Shown here piece after piece: positions 9,539 to 17,924 of a stretch of DNA of 64,000 nucleotides. This stretch comes from Novipirellula sp052161655 (lineage in GTDB: Bacteria > Planctomycetota > Planctomycetia > Pirellulales > Pirellulaceae): the NCBI RefSeq assembly GCF_052161655.1, contig NZ_CP197418.1:7378001-7442000 (forward strand). The letters run 5' to 3'. The notes beneath the pieces are model-generated. The model was not told where the DNA came from, did not search any database, and saw only the letters and a list, made by a program, of their open reading frames with translations. The position numbers were made by a program, and so were the translations under genes. Positions within the stretch are counted from its first letter, which is position 1; each line of letters starts with the position of its first letter.

Positions 9539-11986
9539 TTAAAAGTCGAAACGCACCTTGCCATCGATCAGTTTTAACTTGGCGTCGAACGATTTACCCG
9601 CTTTCGATTTGAAACCTTTCAAGACCGCTGTCTCGCCGCTACGAAGCAACTTCCTGGCATTGCTCACCGAGATTTTCTTTCCTGAAATCGTTTTCCAAAT
9701 TGTCAATCCGCACCCCTCACGCCATCGACTGCACGCATACGACTTCGTCTGTTCCACCACGGGACTGCGGCACAACGGACAAACCCCAATTTCAGTCGTA
9801 CTGGAATTCGTGTCCTTTTTAGCCTTGCTTTGTTTCTTTCCGCCCGACTTTGTTGCAGTCGATTTCTTTGCTCCGCTTTTGCTCTTGGTTCGTTTCCGGC
9901 CTGCCGTAGTTCCCCCACCATCCTGTTCGCTACCGTGTGGAACGGGGATTTCAACCAAAGTTCCTGACTCCGACATGGCCAGCAGGAAGGGGTGGCTATC
10001 ATTGATCGTCAACGGATGGTTTGTAACTCCCAACTGCAATAGCTCGCGGACCTGGTCCATCGACAGATCAGTGTCACGGTAGGAAGGCTGCAATACAAAT
10101 TTGCATCCGTTCCGCCACCCCGAACATCCAAACGCCCGTTTCCCCGCAATAACATTTTCACCGCACCGTGGACAGGAGCCGTAAATTTCCTGATCGACAC
10201 TCACCGCTTCACTACTTTGAATAATGGCTCGGGTGTAATCAGCAATCTCGCGCATAAAAACGTCGGGCGACAACTGGCCCGCCTCGATCTTTTTCAGTTT
10301 TGCTTCCCATTCGCCTGTCAGTTCGGGAGACGTTAAATTGCGATCTCTTACGATCGCGACGAGATAGCGACCCAGGTCGGTGGCCAATACATTCTTTTTG
10401 TCACGGATGATGTATTTTCGGCTTAACAGCGTTTCGATCGTTGCCGCACGAGTCGCGGGCGTCCCCAGACCTTTCTCTTTTAACGCCTCTTTCAACTCTG
10501 CTTCATCGACGAGTTTTCCAGCCGTGTCCATCGCACCGAGCAAGGTGTTCTCGGTGAAATGCTTCGGTGGCGACGTCTGTCCTGATTTGATAAATGGCTT
10601 GTGTTTCCCTGATTCTCCAATTTTGAAATCGGGTAACGACTGCTGCTCTTCGCTCGCTTCACCGCTTTTTGCTTTTCGGGGATACAACTGCGTCCATCCT
10701 GGCGCGACAACTCGCACGCCGCGAGCGCGGAACGCGACTTCGCCCGCCGCTGCATCAACCGTCGTGATCTCTTTTTCACACGGCGGATAGAATGCAGCGA
10801 TGAACCGAACGACGATCGCATCATAGATCTTTTGCTCTCGCCCCCGGAGTACTCCTGCGGACGCGGTAGTGGGAATAACCGCATGGTGATCGGTCACCTT
10901 TGCGTCGTTGATGATACGACTGGTGAACGGCAAAGCGGTCAAGTTGAGTTGGTCGATTTCGTTCGCCTTGATTGAGCGCAGTTGCCGCATGACGCCGGGG
11001 ATATCCTTCCGCATGTCTTTGCTCAAGTACTGCGAGTCGGTTCGCGGGTACGTGATCAATTTCGCTTCATAAAGTGACTGGGCCGTGGTCAAGGTTTCGG
11101 CGGCTGAGATACCAAAACGACGGTTCATGTCCCGCTGTAATTCCGTCAGATCGTAGAGCTGTGGTGGTTGCGACTTCTCTGCACGGCTTTGGATCTTTTG
11201 AATGGTCAGGTCATATTTGCTGGCCACCTCAAATACGCTTTGTGCATTCTCTTGCTTGTCGAACCGCTTGCCTCGATACCGAAACTGGACATCGCGATAT
11301 TGGGTCATCAGTTCCCAAAACGGCTCGGATTGGAACGTGCGAATTTCATCATCACGGCGAGTGATCATCGTGAGCACGGGGGTTTGCACGCGACCGAGAC
11401 TCCACAGCAGCCCCGACGCACCACGCTCGGACGCCGATCGATAACGCACGGTGTAATTTCGAGTCGCGTTGATACCCACGACCCAATCCGCTTGACTTCG
11501 GCACTTTGCCGCTGCGTAAAGATTGTCGTAGTCCGACAGGGGACGGATCGTACGAAATGCGGCGCCGATTGCTGTTGGAGTAAGTGAGCTGAGCCACAAC
11601 CGCTCGGCGGGCTTGTTCGTACACCCCGTAAGCGACTGGATGTAGCGAAAGATCAGTTCTCCTTCACGCCCCGCATCCGTCGCACAGATCAATGAGCTGG
11701 CCTCGAGAAACAGCCGTTTGATTACAGCGAACTGTTTTTTCGCACCGTCATCCCCACGCAGCCGCAACTGAAAGTTCTTGGGAACGAACGGCAACGACTC
11801 AAGTGTCCAGCGTTTCAGCGCCGGGTCATAGTCACCGGGTTCCTTCAGCTCGACTAAGTGACCAAAGGCCCAAGTCACCTGATAGCCTCCGCCCTCGAAG
11901 AACCCGTCACGGCGACCCGAAGCGTTCAGGAACGACGCCAAATCGCGAGCCACCGAAGGCTTTTCTGCTAAGATTACCTTCATCAA
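9539..11986 (-). CDS. topB: DNA topoisomerase III (type IA)
   Basis: An 815-residue type IA topoisomerase that passes single strands and decatenates DNA. The N-terminal Toprim domain begins MKVILAEKPSVARDLASFL and includes CATDAGREGELIFRY. The catalytic tyrosine is in LITYPRTDSQYL, at about residue 313. Near the C-terminus there are two Cys-rich repeats with C..C and C.....C spacing (CPRCGENVIAGKRAFGC and CPLCRSPVVEQTKSYAC), separated by a Lys/Ser-rich linker. Length and zinc-type tail fit the TopB family of Gram-negatives rather than TopA. The frame opens with two Met codons (11986 and 11983); either could be the start. No operon partner is evident. Confidence 0.95.
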   Translation of the reverse strand: MMKVILAEKPSVARDLASFLNASGRRDGFFEGGGYQVTWAFGHLVELKEPGDYDPALKRWTLESLPFVPKNFQLRLRGDDGAKKQFAVIKRLFLEASSLICATDAGREGELIFRYIQSLTGCTNKPAERLWLSSLTPTAIGAAFRTIRPLSDYDNLYAAAKCRSQADWVVGINATRNYTVRYRSASERGASGLLWSLGRVQTPVLTMITRRDDEIRTFQSEPFWELMTQYRDVQFRYRGKRFDKQENAQSVFEVASKYDLTIQKIQSRAEKSQPPQLYDLTELQRDMNRRFGISAAETLTTAQSLYEAKLITYPRTDSQYLSKDMRKDIPGVMRQLRSIKANEIDQLNLTALPFTSRIINDAKVTDHHAVIPTTASAGVLRGREQKIYDAIVVRFIAAFYPPCEKEITTVDAAAGEVAFRARGVRVVAPGWTQLYPRKAKSGEASEEQQSLPDFKIGESGKHKPFIKSGQTSPPKHFTENTLLGAMDTAGKLVDEAELKEALKEKGLGTPATRAATIETLLSRKYIIRDKKNVLATDLGRYLVAIVRDRNLTSPELTGEWEAKLKKIEAGQLSPDVFMREIADYTRAIIQSSEAVSVDQEIYGSCPRCGENVIAGKRAFGCSGWRNGCKFVLQPSYRDTDLSMDQVRELLQLGVTNHPLTINDSHPFLLAMSESGTLVEIPVPHGSEQDGGGTTAGRKRTKSKSGAKKSTATKSGGKKQSKAKKDTNSSTTEIGVCPLCRSPVVEQTKSYACSRWREGCGLTIWKTISGKKISVSNARKLLRSGETAVLKGFKSKAGKSFDAKLKLIDGKVRFDF

Positions 11987-12030
11987 AACACCTTCGTATC
12001 AGGTCCATGATTTCACGGAGTCGAAGTTTT

Positions 12031-12078
12031 CCTGGGGCTTTCGCCCCAGGCTACATGCTGTCGCCACTGCCGTGGCTA
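12031..12078. repeat. Dispersed palindrome family CCTGGGGC..GCCCCAGG plus tail
   Basis: A hairpin CCTGGGGC-TTTC-GCCCCAGG at 12031-12050 is followed by CTACATGCTGTCGCCACTGC and CGTGGCTA. The same hairpin and tail, nearly base for base, occur at 21207-21221 plus 22749-22782, where an IS splits the hairpin. A variant without the tail is at 21079-21108. Confidence 0.8.
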
Positions 12079-12117
12079 GTTTGCAGAGGAAACAACAAAA
12101 GTGGGCCCGTCTCGTAA

Positions 12118-12188
12118 TCTTAATCCTACTCTTAATCTTAATCCCGTACGCGCATGTCCGGTTGAACCGGAGAAGATTAGGATTAAGA
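12118..12188. repeat. Nested inverted repeat between topB and gluQ
   Basis: Arms TCTTAATCCTA (12118-12128) and TAGGATTAAGA (12178-12188) enclose a second perfect palindrome CCGGTTGAACCGG (12158-12170) and a tandem CTTAATC run. This could fold into a long hairpin. It lies beyond the 3' end of gluQ and upstream of topB, both on the minus strand, so it could be a terminator/leader structure or another repeat family. Confidence 0.5.
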
Positions 12189-12257
12189 ATGAAGAGGAGA
12201 CAGCTTGACCGCTCCGACGTCCGGTGTTGCCGTAGTCGTCTGATTCGGCTTTTCGTT

Positions 12258-13214
12258 TTAATCGTGGATCCAGGCTGTGGTTTCTGCCTCGTGGACGATG
12301 ATCGAATTGCGATTGATTTTTGGCCAAGCAAACAGCGGGATCACCTCGGCGGCACTCCGCTGCGTTGCAGTGTCTGTTAAACCGGCGGTGTGAGCGGCCC
12401 AGCCGACGATGGTTTTCGGATCGACGCCTTGTTCGCGATACAGACTCAGCCGTGTATCGCCGTGACGTTTAGCCAAGCGGCGGCCATCGGGGCCTTTGAT
12501 CAAAGGAACGTGGGCATATTGCGATCGAGGCAGATCGAGTGCCTCGGCGAGCTCAATGTGCCGGAATGCACTGGGCAGCAAGTCGTCGCCTCGCACCACT
12601 TCGGTCACTCCCATCGCTGCATCGTCAACGACACAAGCAAGGTGGTAAGAGTAGCTGCCATTCTTTTGCGTGATCGGGAACGCGCCGAGATGCGCAGCAA
12701 GATTGCAGTCCTGCCTTCCAAGCACGAGGTCGTCGATTGTAATCTCATGATCTTTGACGCGGAATCGCCAAGAAAAAGTACCCGCCTCGGGCAGCGGATC
12801 GCCGTTCTGCCAACTCGCACAGGTGCCGGGATAGATGTTTCCCTCGTGCTCAAAGTGGGGTGCGGAGCCCGCTTCGGCGATGTCTTGCCGCGAACAGTTG
12901 CAAGGAAAGACAAGATTGCCCGCGATCAGTCGCTCGAGTGCTTCGACGTACAACGATTGACGTTCGGTTTGGATGTACGGCGAATGCGGTCCGCCGACAT
13001 CGGGCCCTTCGTCCCAATCGATCCCCAACCAACGCAGGTCGTCGATCGCTTGTTGGATCGCCCACGATTTGACACGCGGTGAATCGATATCCTCAATTCG
13101 CAGAACTAATTTTCTTCCGCTGCTGCGAGCTGACCAGTAGGCGAGCAAATAGGTACGAGCATTTCCTAAGTGCTGAGCTCCGGTCGGGGACGGTGCCAAT
13201 CGGCCGGCGTTCAT
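12258..13214 (-). CDS. gluQ: Glutamyl-Q tRNA(Asp) synthetase
   Basis: A 318-residue class I synthetase-like enzyme lacking the anticodon-binding half of GluRS. It should attach glutamate to queuosine in tRNA(Asp). Visible signatures are LAPSPTGAQHLGNARTYLLA (HIGH-type motif region), LRIEDIDSPR, a zinc-type cluster FPCNCSR with a later YPGTC, and LAKRHGDTRL in place of the KMSKS motif, as is usual for the family. The start codon overlaps the stop codon of the upstream asnS gene by one base (TAATG at 13212-13216, minus strand), so the two are almost certainly co-translated. Confidence 0.93.
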   Translation of the reverse strand: MNAGRLAPSPTGAQHLGNARTYLLAYWSARSSGRKLVLRIEDIDSPRVKSWAIQQAIDDLRWLGIDWDEGPDVGGPHSPYIQTERQSLYVEALERLIAGNLVFPCNCSRQDIAEAGSAPHFEHEGNIYPGTCASWQNGDPLPEAGTFSWRFRVKDHEITIDDLVLGRQDCNLAAHLGAFPITQKNGSYSYHLACVVDDAAMGVTEVVRGDDLLPSAFRHIELAEALDLPRSQYAHVPLIKGPDGRRLAKRHGDTRLSLYREQGVDPKTIVGWAAHTAGLTDTATQRSAAEVIPLFAWPKINRNSIIVHEAETTAWIHD

Positions 13215-14617
13215 TAAAAGTCAGCGTTGCCGGGGGTGCGGGGGAACGGAATCACGTCGCGAATGTTGGCCATTCCGGTGACGTACTGGACCGCTCGTTC
13301 GAGTCCGAGTCCGAAGCCCGCATGCGGGACAGTGCCATAGCGACGCAAATCGATGTACCACCAGTAATCTTCTTCGTTCAGCCCCGCGGCGGCCATTCGC
13401 GACGTCAACACATCCAGCCGTTCTTCGCGTTGGCTGCCGCCGATTATCTCACCAACGCCTGGAACAAGCACGTCCATCGCGGCGACCGTTTTTCCATCGT
13501 CGCTGACTCGCATGTAAAACGGTTTGATTGACGATGGGTAGTCGGTCAGGATCACGGGACCTTTGACATGAACTTCGGTCAGATAGCGTTCGTGTTCCGC
13601 TTGCAAATCGGTGCCCCACGAAATCGGATAATCAAACTTTGCGTCACAGGTTTCGAGAATCTTGATCGCTTCGGTGTAGGTCATGTGGGCGAACGGACGT
13701 TCGACGACCGAGCGAATTTGGTCGATCACGCCGGGTTGGATCCGTTCGTTGAAGAACTGCATGTCTTCATCGCAATGATTCAAGCAATCGGTGAAGATTC
13801 GTTTCAAGAAATCTTCGGCCAAACGCATGTCATCGGCTAAGTCAAAAAAGGCGGCCTCGGGTTCGACCATCCAAAACTCGGCAAGATGCCGGCTGGTGTT
13901 ACTGTTTTCGGCACGAAAAGTCGGCCCGAACGTGTAAATGCGTCCGAGTGCGGTGGCGTAAGTTTCGCCATTCAGCTGGCCGCTAACGGTCAGATAAGCC
14001 GGCTTTTGGAAAAAGTCGTACTCAAATTTCACTGGGCCGCCGGATTTGGCCAACATCTCTAAATCGAGCGTCGTGACACGAAACATCTCGCCGGCGCCTT
14101 CGCAATCACTCGCGGTGATGATCGGCGTGTGAGTATAGAAGAAACCGTTTTCGTGAAAGAAGTTATGAATCGATTGGCTAATCTGATTCCGCGTTCGCAT
14201 CACCGCGCTGAGCGTGTTGGTGCGAGTTCGCAGATGTGACCACTCACGCAGCTTCTCGAACGAGTGCCGCTTCTTTTGCAGCGGGTAGGTCTCAGGATCA
14301 GCCCAACCGAGCACTCGAAGTGAAGTCGCCTGCAGTTCGGTTTCTTGACCTTTCGCAGGCGATTCCACCAATTTCCCCGCCACAACGACGCTGCAACCTG
14401 CCGTCAGTTTTTGAACTTCGTCGGCGTAGTTCTCCAGTTCCCCTGGGGCAACGACTTGAATATTACCAAGGCAGCTGCCATCGTTGACTTCGATAAAACT
14501 GAAGCCCCCTTTGCTATCGCGACGCGTACGAACCCAACCGCGGACTTCACAATCTCGGCCTGCCGCCTCGGCTTTGCGAGCCTCGGCAACACGAATCCAG
14601 TTGTCTTGCATCGTCAA
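13214..14617 (-). CDS. asnS: Asparaginyl-tRNA synthetase
   Basis: A 467-residue class II synthetase. The N-terminal OB-fold (CEVRGWVRTRRDSKGGFSFI) binds the anticodon; the catalytic core has motif 2-like FGPTFRAENSNTSRHLAEFW and motif 3 GFGLGLERAVQYVTG. The C-terminus RDVIPFPRTPGNADF is typical of AsnRS rather than AspRS. It is the first gene of a two-gene unit with gluQ, two tRNA-modifying or charging functions in one transcript. Confidence 0.96.
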   Translation of the reverse strand: MTMQDNWIRVAEARKAEAAGRDCEVRGWVRTRRDSKGGFSFIEVNDGSCLGNIQVVAPGELENYADEVQKLTAGCSVVVAGKLVESPAKGQETELQATSLRVLGWADPETYPLQKKRHSFEKLREWSHLRTRTNTLSAVMRTRNQISQSIHNFFHENGFFYTHTPIITASDCEGAGEMFRVTTLDLEMLAKSGGPVKFEYDFFQKPAYLTVSGQLNGETYATALGRIYTFGPTFRAENSNTSRHLAEFWMVEPEAAFFDLADDMRLAEDFLKRIFTDCLNHCDEDMQFFNERIQPGVIDQIRSVVERPFAHMTYTEAIKILETCDAKFDYPISWGTDLQAEHERYLTEVHVKGPVILTDYPSSIKPFYMRVSDDGKTVAAMDVLVPGVGEIIGGSQREERLDVLTSRMAAAGLNEEDYWWYIDLRRYGTVPHAGFGLGLERAVQYVTGMANIRDVIPFPRTPGNADF

Positions 14618-14683
14618 TCCTTTTGATTTGAAGCATTTACAAAGAGAGGGGTGGCGTCCGATTCGAACGCCCGGACTACCACG

Positions 14684-16432
14684 CTATTCCGTCGCGACCT
14701 TGGACGGTTTTCGGAACGCAAATCCGATCACCACCGCCAGTGAGTAGACAATCAGAATCCCAATCACGACATAAAACGAAACCGGGTTCTGTGTATCCAT
14801 CGCCTTGTCGTACATCGCAGTTCCAGCTGCCGCCACGGCACCGACAACGGCAAGACTCATCAAAACGTTCCAGGCCACCATTCGGCCGCCCGTCGGTTTG
14901 TCAGCGCCTAAGATTCGCCGACTGTTCATCATCAAAAAGAAGGTGATGTAGGCGATCGGCAACAACATCACCGCAAACGTGCTGGCGAAAATGGCCAGCC
15001 AAAATCGCGTTTGATCATCGGTCCATAACCACACCCAACTCGCTCCGGAAATCCCAGCGACCAAAACGCCGGTAACAAACAAACTGCTGCTGCCGGGACG
15101 GCCGCACAACTCTTGAAATGCATAGCCGTTGATTAACATTAAAATGATGATCGTCGAGAACCCCATACCAAACACACCGAGCCCAAAAACGAGCTTCGCT
15201 TTACTGTCGCCCAACAGCGGTGCCAACGTCCGCGACAACTGGAACGCGTCACGTTTGATCAGTGCGGATGCGATTCGTTTTTCATCTTCAGGAAGCTTCG
15301 CAACCATTTCGAGTTTTGTGGCCTCGTCGGTGGTCGCTGCGGCGTCACCGAGCTCAAGATCGACGCGAGCAAGCAAGCTTGATTTGACCGCACCGAACGT
15401 CGGTGACTGTTCCATTTCGGCGAGGTTGGTCGATGCCAATTGCGGATCAATCTTGTTATGGAACGATGCCGCAGCAGCAATCACGACACAGCTGGTCACC
15501 AGCACAAAAGGGATTGCCATGCCAGTGGACAAGTCAAAACGTGCGAGTCCGCGAAAGGGTTTGTCCCAACCGCGAGCCAGCATCGAATAAGGCAACAGAA
15601 ACGTCATGTTAATTCCGACCGCGGTCGCAATCGCCGAGATCATCACGCTCCGCTGGGTCCCCATTAATTTTTGAGTCCAAAACGATTCAGCCTCAGGCGA
15701 TAACCCTTCGACCAACCCTCGCAAGGCACCCGCCGGATGCATGAACTGGCCCAGATCGGGAACAAAACCGGCCAAAATCGTGCCGAATTCGAGCTCGCCG
15801 CTGCCAAACAGCAACACAGCGACGCCGACAAAGCAGATCACGACCATGCCGATCAAGCCTTTGAGGAACAAGTCAAAGAACTTCGCCGCTTTGCCTTGCC
15901 GAGTGTTCAGCAGGACGACAAAACCGGCAGCAAGGAACAACGCCAACGTGATTCCCCATTTGGTCACCGCGCCGCCGCCCAAGCCATCGCCTCCACCAAG
16001 CGTCGCTAGATTTTTGTCCAGCGCGTCGTAGCAAAGACTGAATTGAGGCATACAGAAAATCATGTTGGCCATGATCGTTGCCACGATCCAGCCCCAACCG
16101 AGCGCCGGGTTGATTTCGCTGTTGATCGCCTCAAACGGACGACGCCCTGTGCTCAGCGTGACATAGCTGATCGCGGACAACATCACGACGCCCAACACAA
16201 TCGCGACCAATTGCAACCACAGCATGCTGTAGCCGCCAAGTACGCCGAGGAACAACGACCCCGCCAGCGAACCACCGCCCAGCGTGATCGCACTTTGCAA
16301 CCAACCGGGCCCCGACAACCGAATGTAAGCCCCCAAAACCTTGCCATCGGCTTGTGCCTGCCGAAGTAACTCGCGTTCGGCTTGGACTTTTTCGTTCCCT
16401 TGAGTTGCTTGGTCGGTTTCGGCTGCTGACAT
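14684..16432 (-). CDS. Nramp-like metal ion transporter (DPGN motif absent)
   Basis: About 582 residues from the ATG at 16432 (MSAAETDQATQGNEK..); the upstream frame to 16519 lacks family-like sequence. There are 11-12 hydrophobic helices, starting with GPGWLQSAITLGGGSLAGSL, the position of Nramp TM1. The classical DPGN metal-binding sequence of MntH/Nramp proteins is not there, and the region between TM7 and TM8 carries a long charged insertion (KIDPQLASTNLAEMEQ.. to LPEDEKRIASALIKRD). It is therefore a distant Nramp/APC-fold transporter whose substrate cannot be named from sequence; divalent cations are the family default. It ends 66 bp from asnS on the same strand. Confidence 0.75.
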   Translation of the reverse strand: MSAAETDQATQGNEKVQAERELLRQAQADGKVLGAYIRLSGPGWLQSAITLGGGSLAGSLFLGVLGGYSMLWLQLVAIVLGVVMLSAISYVTLSTGRRPFEAINSEINPALGWGWIVATIMANMIFCMPQFSLCYDALDKNLATLGGGDGLGGGAVTKWGITLALFLAAGFVVLLNTRQGKAAKFFDLFLKGLIGMVVICFVGVAVLLFGSGELEFGTILAGFVPDLGQFMHPAGALRGLVEGLSPEAESFWTQKLMGTQRSVMISAIATAVGINMTFLLPYSMLARGWDKPFRGLARFDLSTGMAIPFVLVTSCVVIAAAASFHNKIDPQLASTNLAEMEQSPTFGAVKSSLLARVDLELGDAAATTDEATKLEMVAKLPEDEKRIASALIKRDAFQLSRTLAPLLGDSKAKLVFGLGVFGMGFSTIIILMLINGYAFQELCGRPGSSSLFVTGVLVAGISGASWVWLWTDDQTRFWLAIFASTFAVMLLPIAYITFFLMMNSRRILGADKPTGGRMVAWNVLMSLAVVGAVAAAGTAMYDKAMDTQNPVSFYVVIGILIVYSLAVVIGFAFRKPSKVATE

Positions 16433-16590
16433 GGCGAGATTTTCTGTGGTGGGTTGTGGGAAGAACGAATAGATAAGGTCGGTTGGAAATGCGGATGCAG
16501 TGCGAAGACGCGTCCGCATGGCTTTTTTGACGTGGCGAATGCACGCCCGGGCAAGACCGAAAATCCTGCCCCTGAAATAACGCTCGCTGC

Positions 16591-17661
16591 CTAACTTTCG
16601 AGTTCAGCGAGGTAGCGTTCAGCGTCCAATGCAGCCATACATCCAGTTCCTGCGGACGTGATCGCCTGTCGATAATAATCGTCCGCGACGTCGCCTGCAG
16701 CAAAAACACCCTTCGCGGTGGTGTTCGTGCGGAAAGTTTTTGTCCAACGAATATAACCGCTGCTGTTGGTCTCGACCGCACCGTTCAAAAAGGCAGTGTT
16801 CGGCGTATGCCCAATCGCGACGAACATGCCACCGACAGGCAAGTCGCTAATCGAGCCATCGATGGTGCTTTTCAGCTTGATTCCGGTGACGATTTTCTCG
16901 TCGCCGTAGACTTCATCGACGACGCTATTCCACTTCATCTCGATATTCGGATGGTTCAGGGCGCGATCCTGCATCACTTTGGACGCTCGCATCTCGTCAC
17001 GACGAACGACCAAATAGATCGTCGCAGCGTTCTTCAGATTCGCAAGATAGGTCGCTTCTTCGACAGCCGAGTCACCACCGCCAACAACCGCGAGTGGCTT
17101 GCCGCGATAGATCGGCAATGCACCGTCACAAACCGCACACGCGCTAACACCTTTGTTCTTATACGCTTCCTCGGTATCTAAGCCGAGGTAATTAGCACGT
17201 GCTCCGGTCGCGATGATCACGGTTTTGGCTTTGACCGGTTCGCCGCTGGCAGGTTTCAGCACGTGAACATCGCCGGAAAAGTCAACGCTTTCGATATCGT
17301 CGCTAACAACGCGAGTGCCGAAGTTGAGTGCTTGCTGCTTCATCAGCTCCATCAACTCGACGCCCTGGACGGCGTAATGGGGCTGGCCGTCTTTTTCGTG
17401 CCCAGCGGGGGCCATTGGCAAGTTCCAGTGCCGGTCCTTGTCGACGGCGGATTCCACAAACGCGCGGACGTTTCCGGCGGGAAATCCAGCGTAGTTTTCG
17501 ACTTCGGTGGTAAACGCCAACTGGCCCAACGGAATCATTTCCGGACGCACGGTGCCCTCATAGACGACCGGATTCAGGTTCGCGCGAGCTGCATAAATTG
17601 CTGCGGACCATCCCGCAGGACCACTTCCAATGATAATTGTCTTCTCTATTTTGTCGCTCAC
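16591..17661 (-). CDS. trxB: Thioredoxin-disulfide reductase
   Basis: FAD/NADPH enzyme that reduces thioredoxin. It has the N-terminal FAD loop IIIGSGPAGWSAAIYAA, the redox pair CAVC (about residues 174-177) followed by DGALP, the NADPH loop VVGGGDSAVEEATYLA and the C-terminal FAD motif GVFAAGDVADDYYRQ. The most family-like start is the GTG at 17661 (VSDKIEKTIIIG), giving 356 residues. The frame continues to an ATG at 17763, but that would overlap a 14-bp hairpin. An insertion of roughly 28 residues (KDRHWNLPMAPAGHEKDGQ..) sits between the first FAD segment and the VQGVELMELMK helix. It is divergent from cstA. Confidence 0.93.
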   Translation of the reverse strand: MSDKIEKTIIIGSGPAGWSAAIYAARANLNPVVYEGTVRPEMIPLGQLAFTTEVENYAGFPAGNVRAFVESAVDKDRHWNLPMAPAGHEKDGQPHYAVQGVELMELMKQQALNFGTRVVSDDIESVDFSGDVHVLKPASGEPVKAKTVIIATGARANYLGLDTEEAYKNKGVSACAVCDGALPIYRGKPLAVVGGGDSAVEEATYLANLKNAATIYLVVRRDEMRASKVMQDRALNHPNIEMKWNSVVDEVYGDEKIVTGIKLKSTIDGSISDLPVGGMFVAIGHTPNTAFLNGAVETNSSGYIRWTKTFRTNTTAKGVFAAGDVADDYYRQAITSAGTGCMAALDAERYLAELES

Positions 17662-17760
17662 GCTTGTGCGGCTCCCGGATTTCGTTGCATTAAAGGAAAG
17701 ATTTTGAGAGTTGACCACGGTATTATAGGGTGAAAATCGTCCTATACTACGGGCGGTATA

Positions 17761-17797
17761 CACGAATGACGGTGAACACGAAACACCGTCACTCGTG
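17761..17797. promoter_or_regulatory. 14-bp hairpin in the trxB/cstA divergent region
   Basis: CACGAATGACGGTG (17761-17774) pairs with CACCGTCACTCGTG (17784-17797) with one mismatch and a 9-base loop. It lies between the divergent trxB and cstA starts, so it could be an operator dyad or an RNA structure in either leader. Confidence 0.5.
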
Positions 17798-17829
17798 CGA
17801 GTCTGTTCTGCAGATCCCTCCGAGCGTCG

Positions 17830-17849
17830 TCAGTGAACTGGCTCACTGA
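17830..17849 (+). promoter_or_regulatory. Small stem-loop in the cstA leader
   Basis: TCAGTGA (17830-17836) pairs with TCACTGA (17843-17849) around a six-base loop, 76 bp before the cstA start. The nonamer GGCTCACTG inside it recurs in the hairpin upstream of trpS (19866-19874). Confidence 0.4.
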
Positions 17850-17924
17850 AGCTTTCCGGTGACGATGCTCAAATTCCACGCGTTTTTCGCTCCCTCCCAA
17901 CCTTTGATTAGAACGTTATTTTTC

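Noticed and set aside
14645..14685. tRNA-like end (GATTCGAAC with GGGGTGGCGTCC) between asnS and the transporter
   Set aside because: The T-loop motif is there, but the T-stem has mismatches and no matching 5' acceptor arm is found about 70 bases away; it may be a tRNA fragment or chance.
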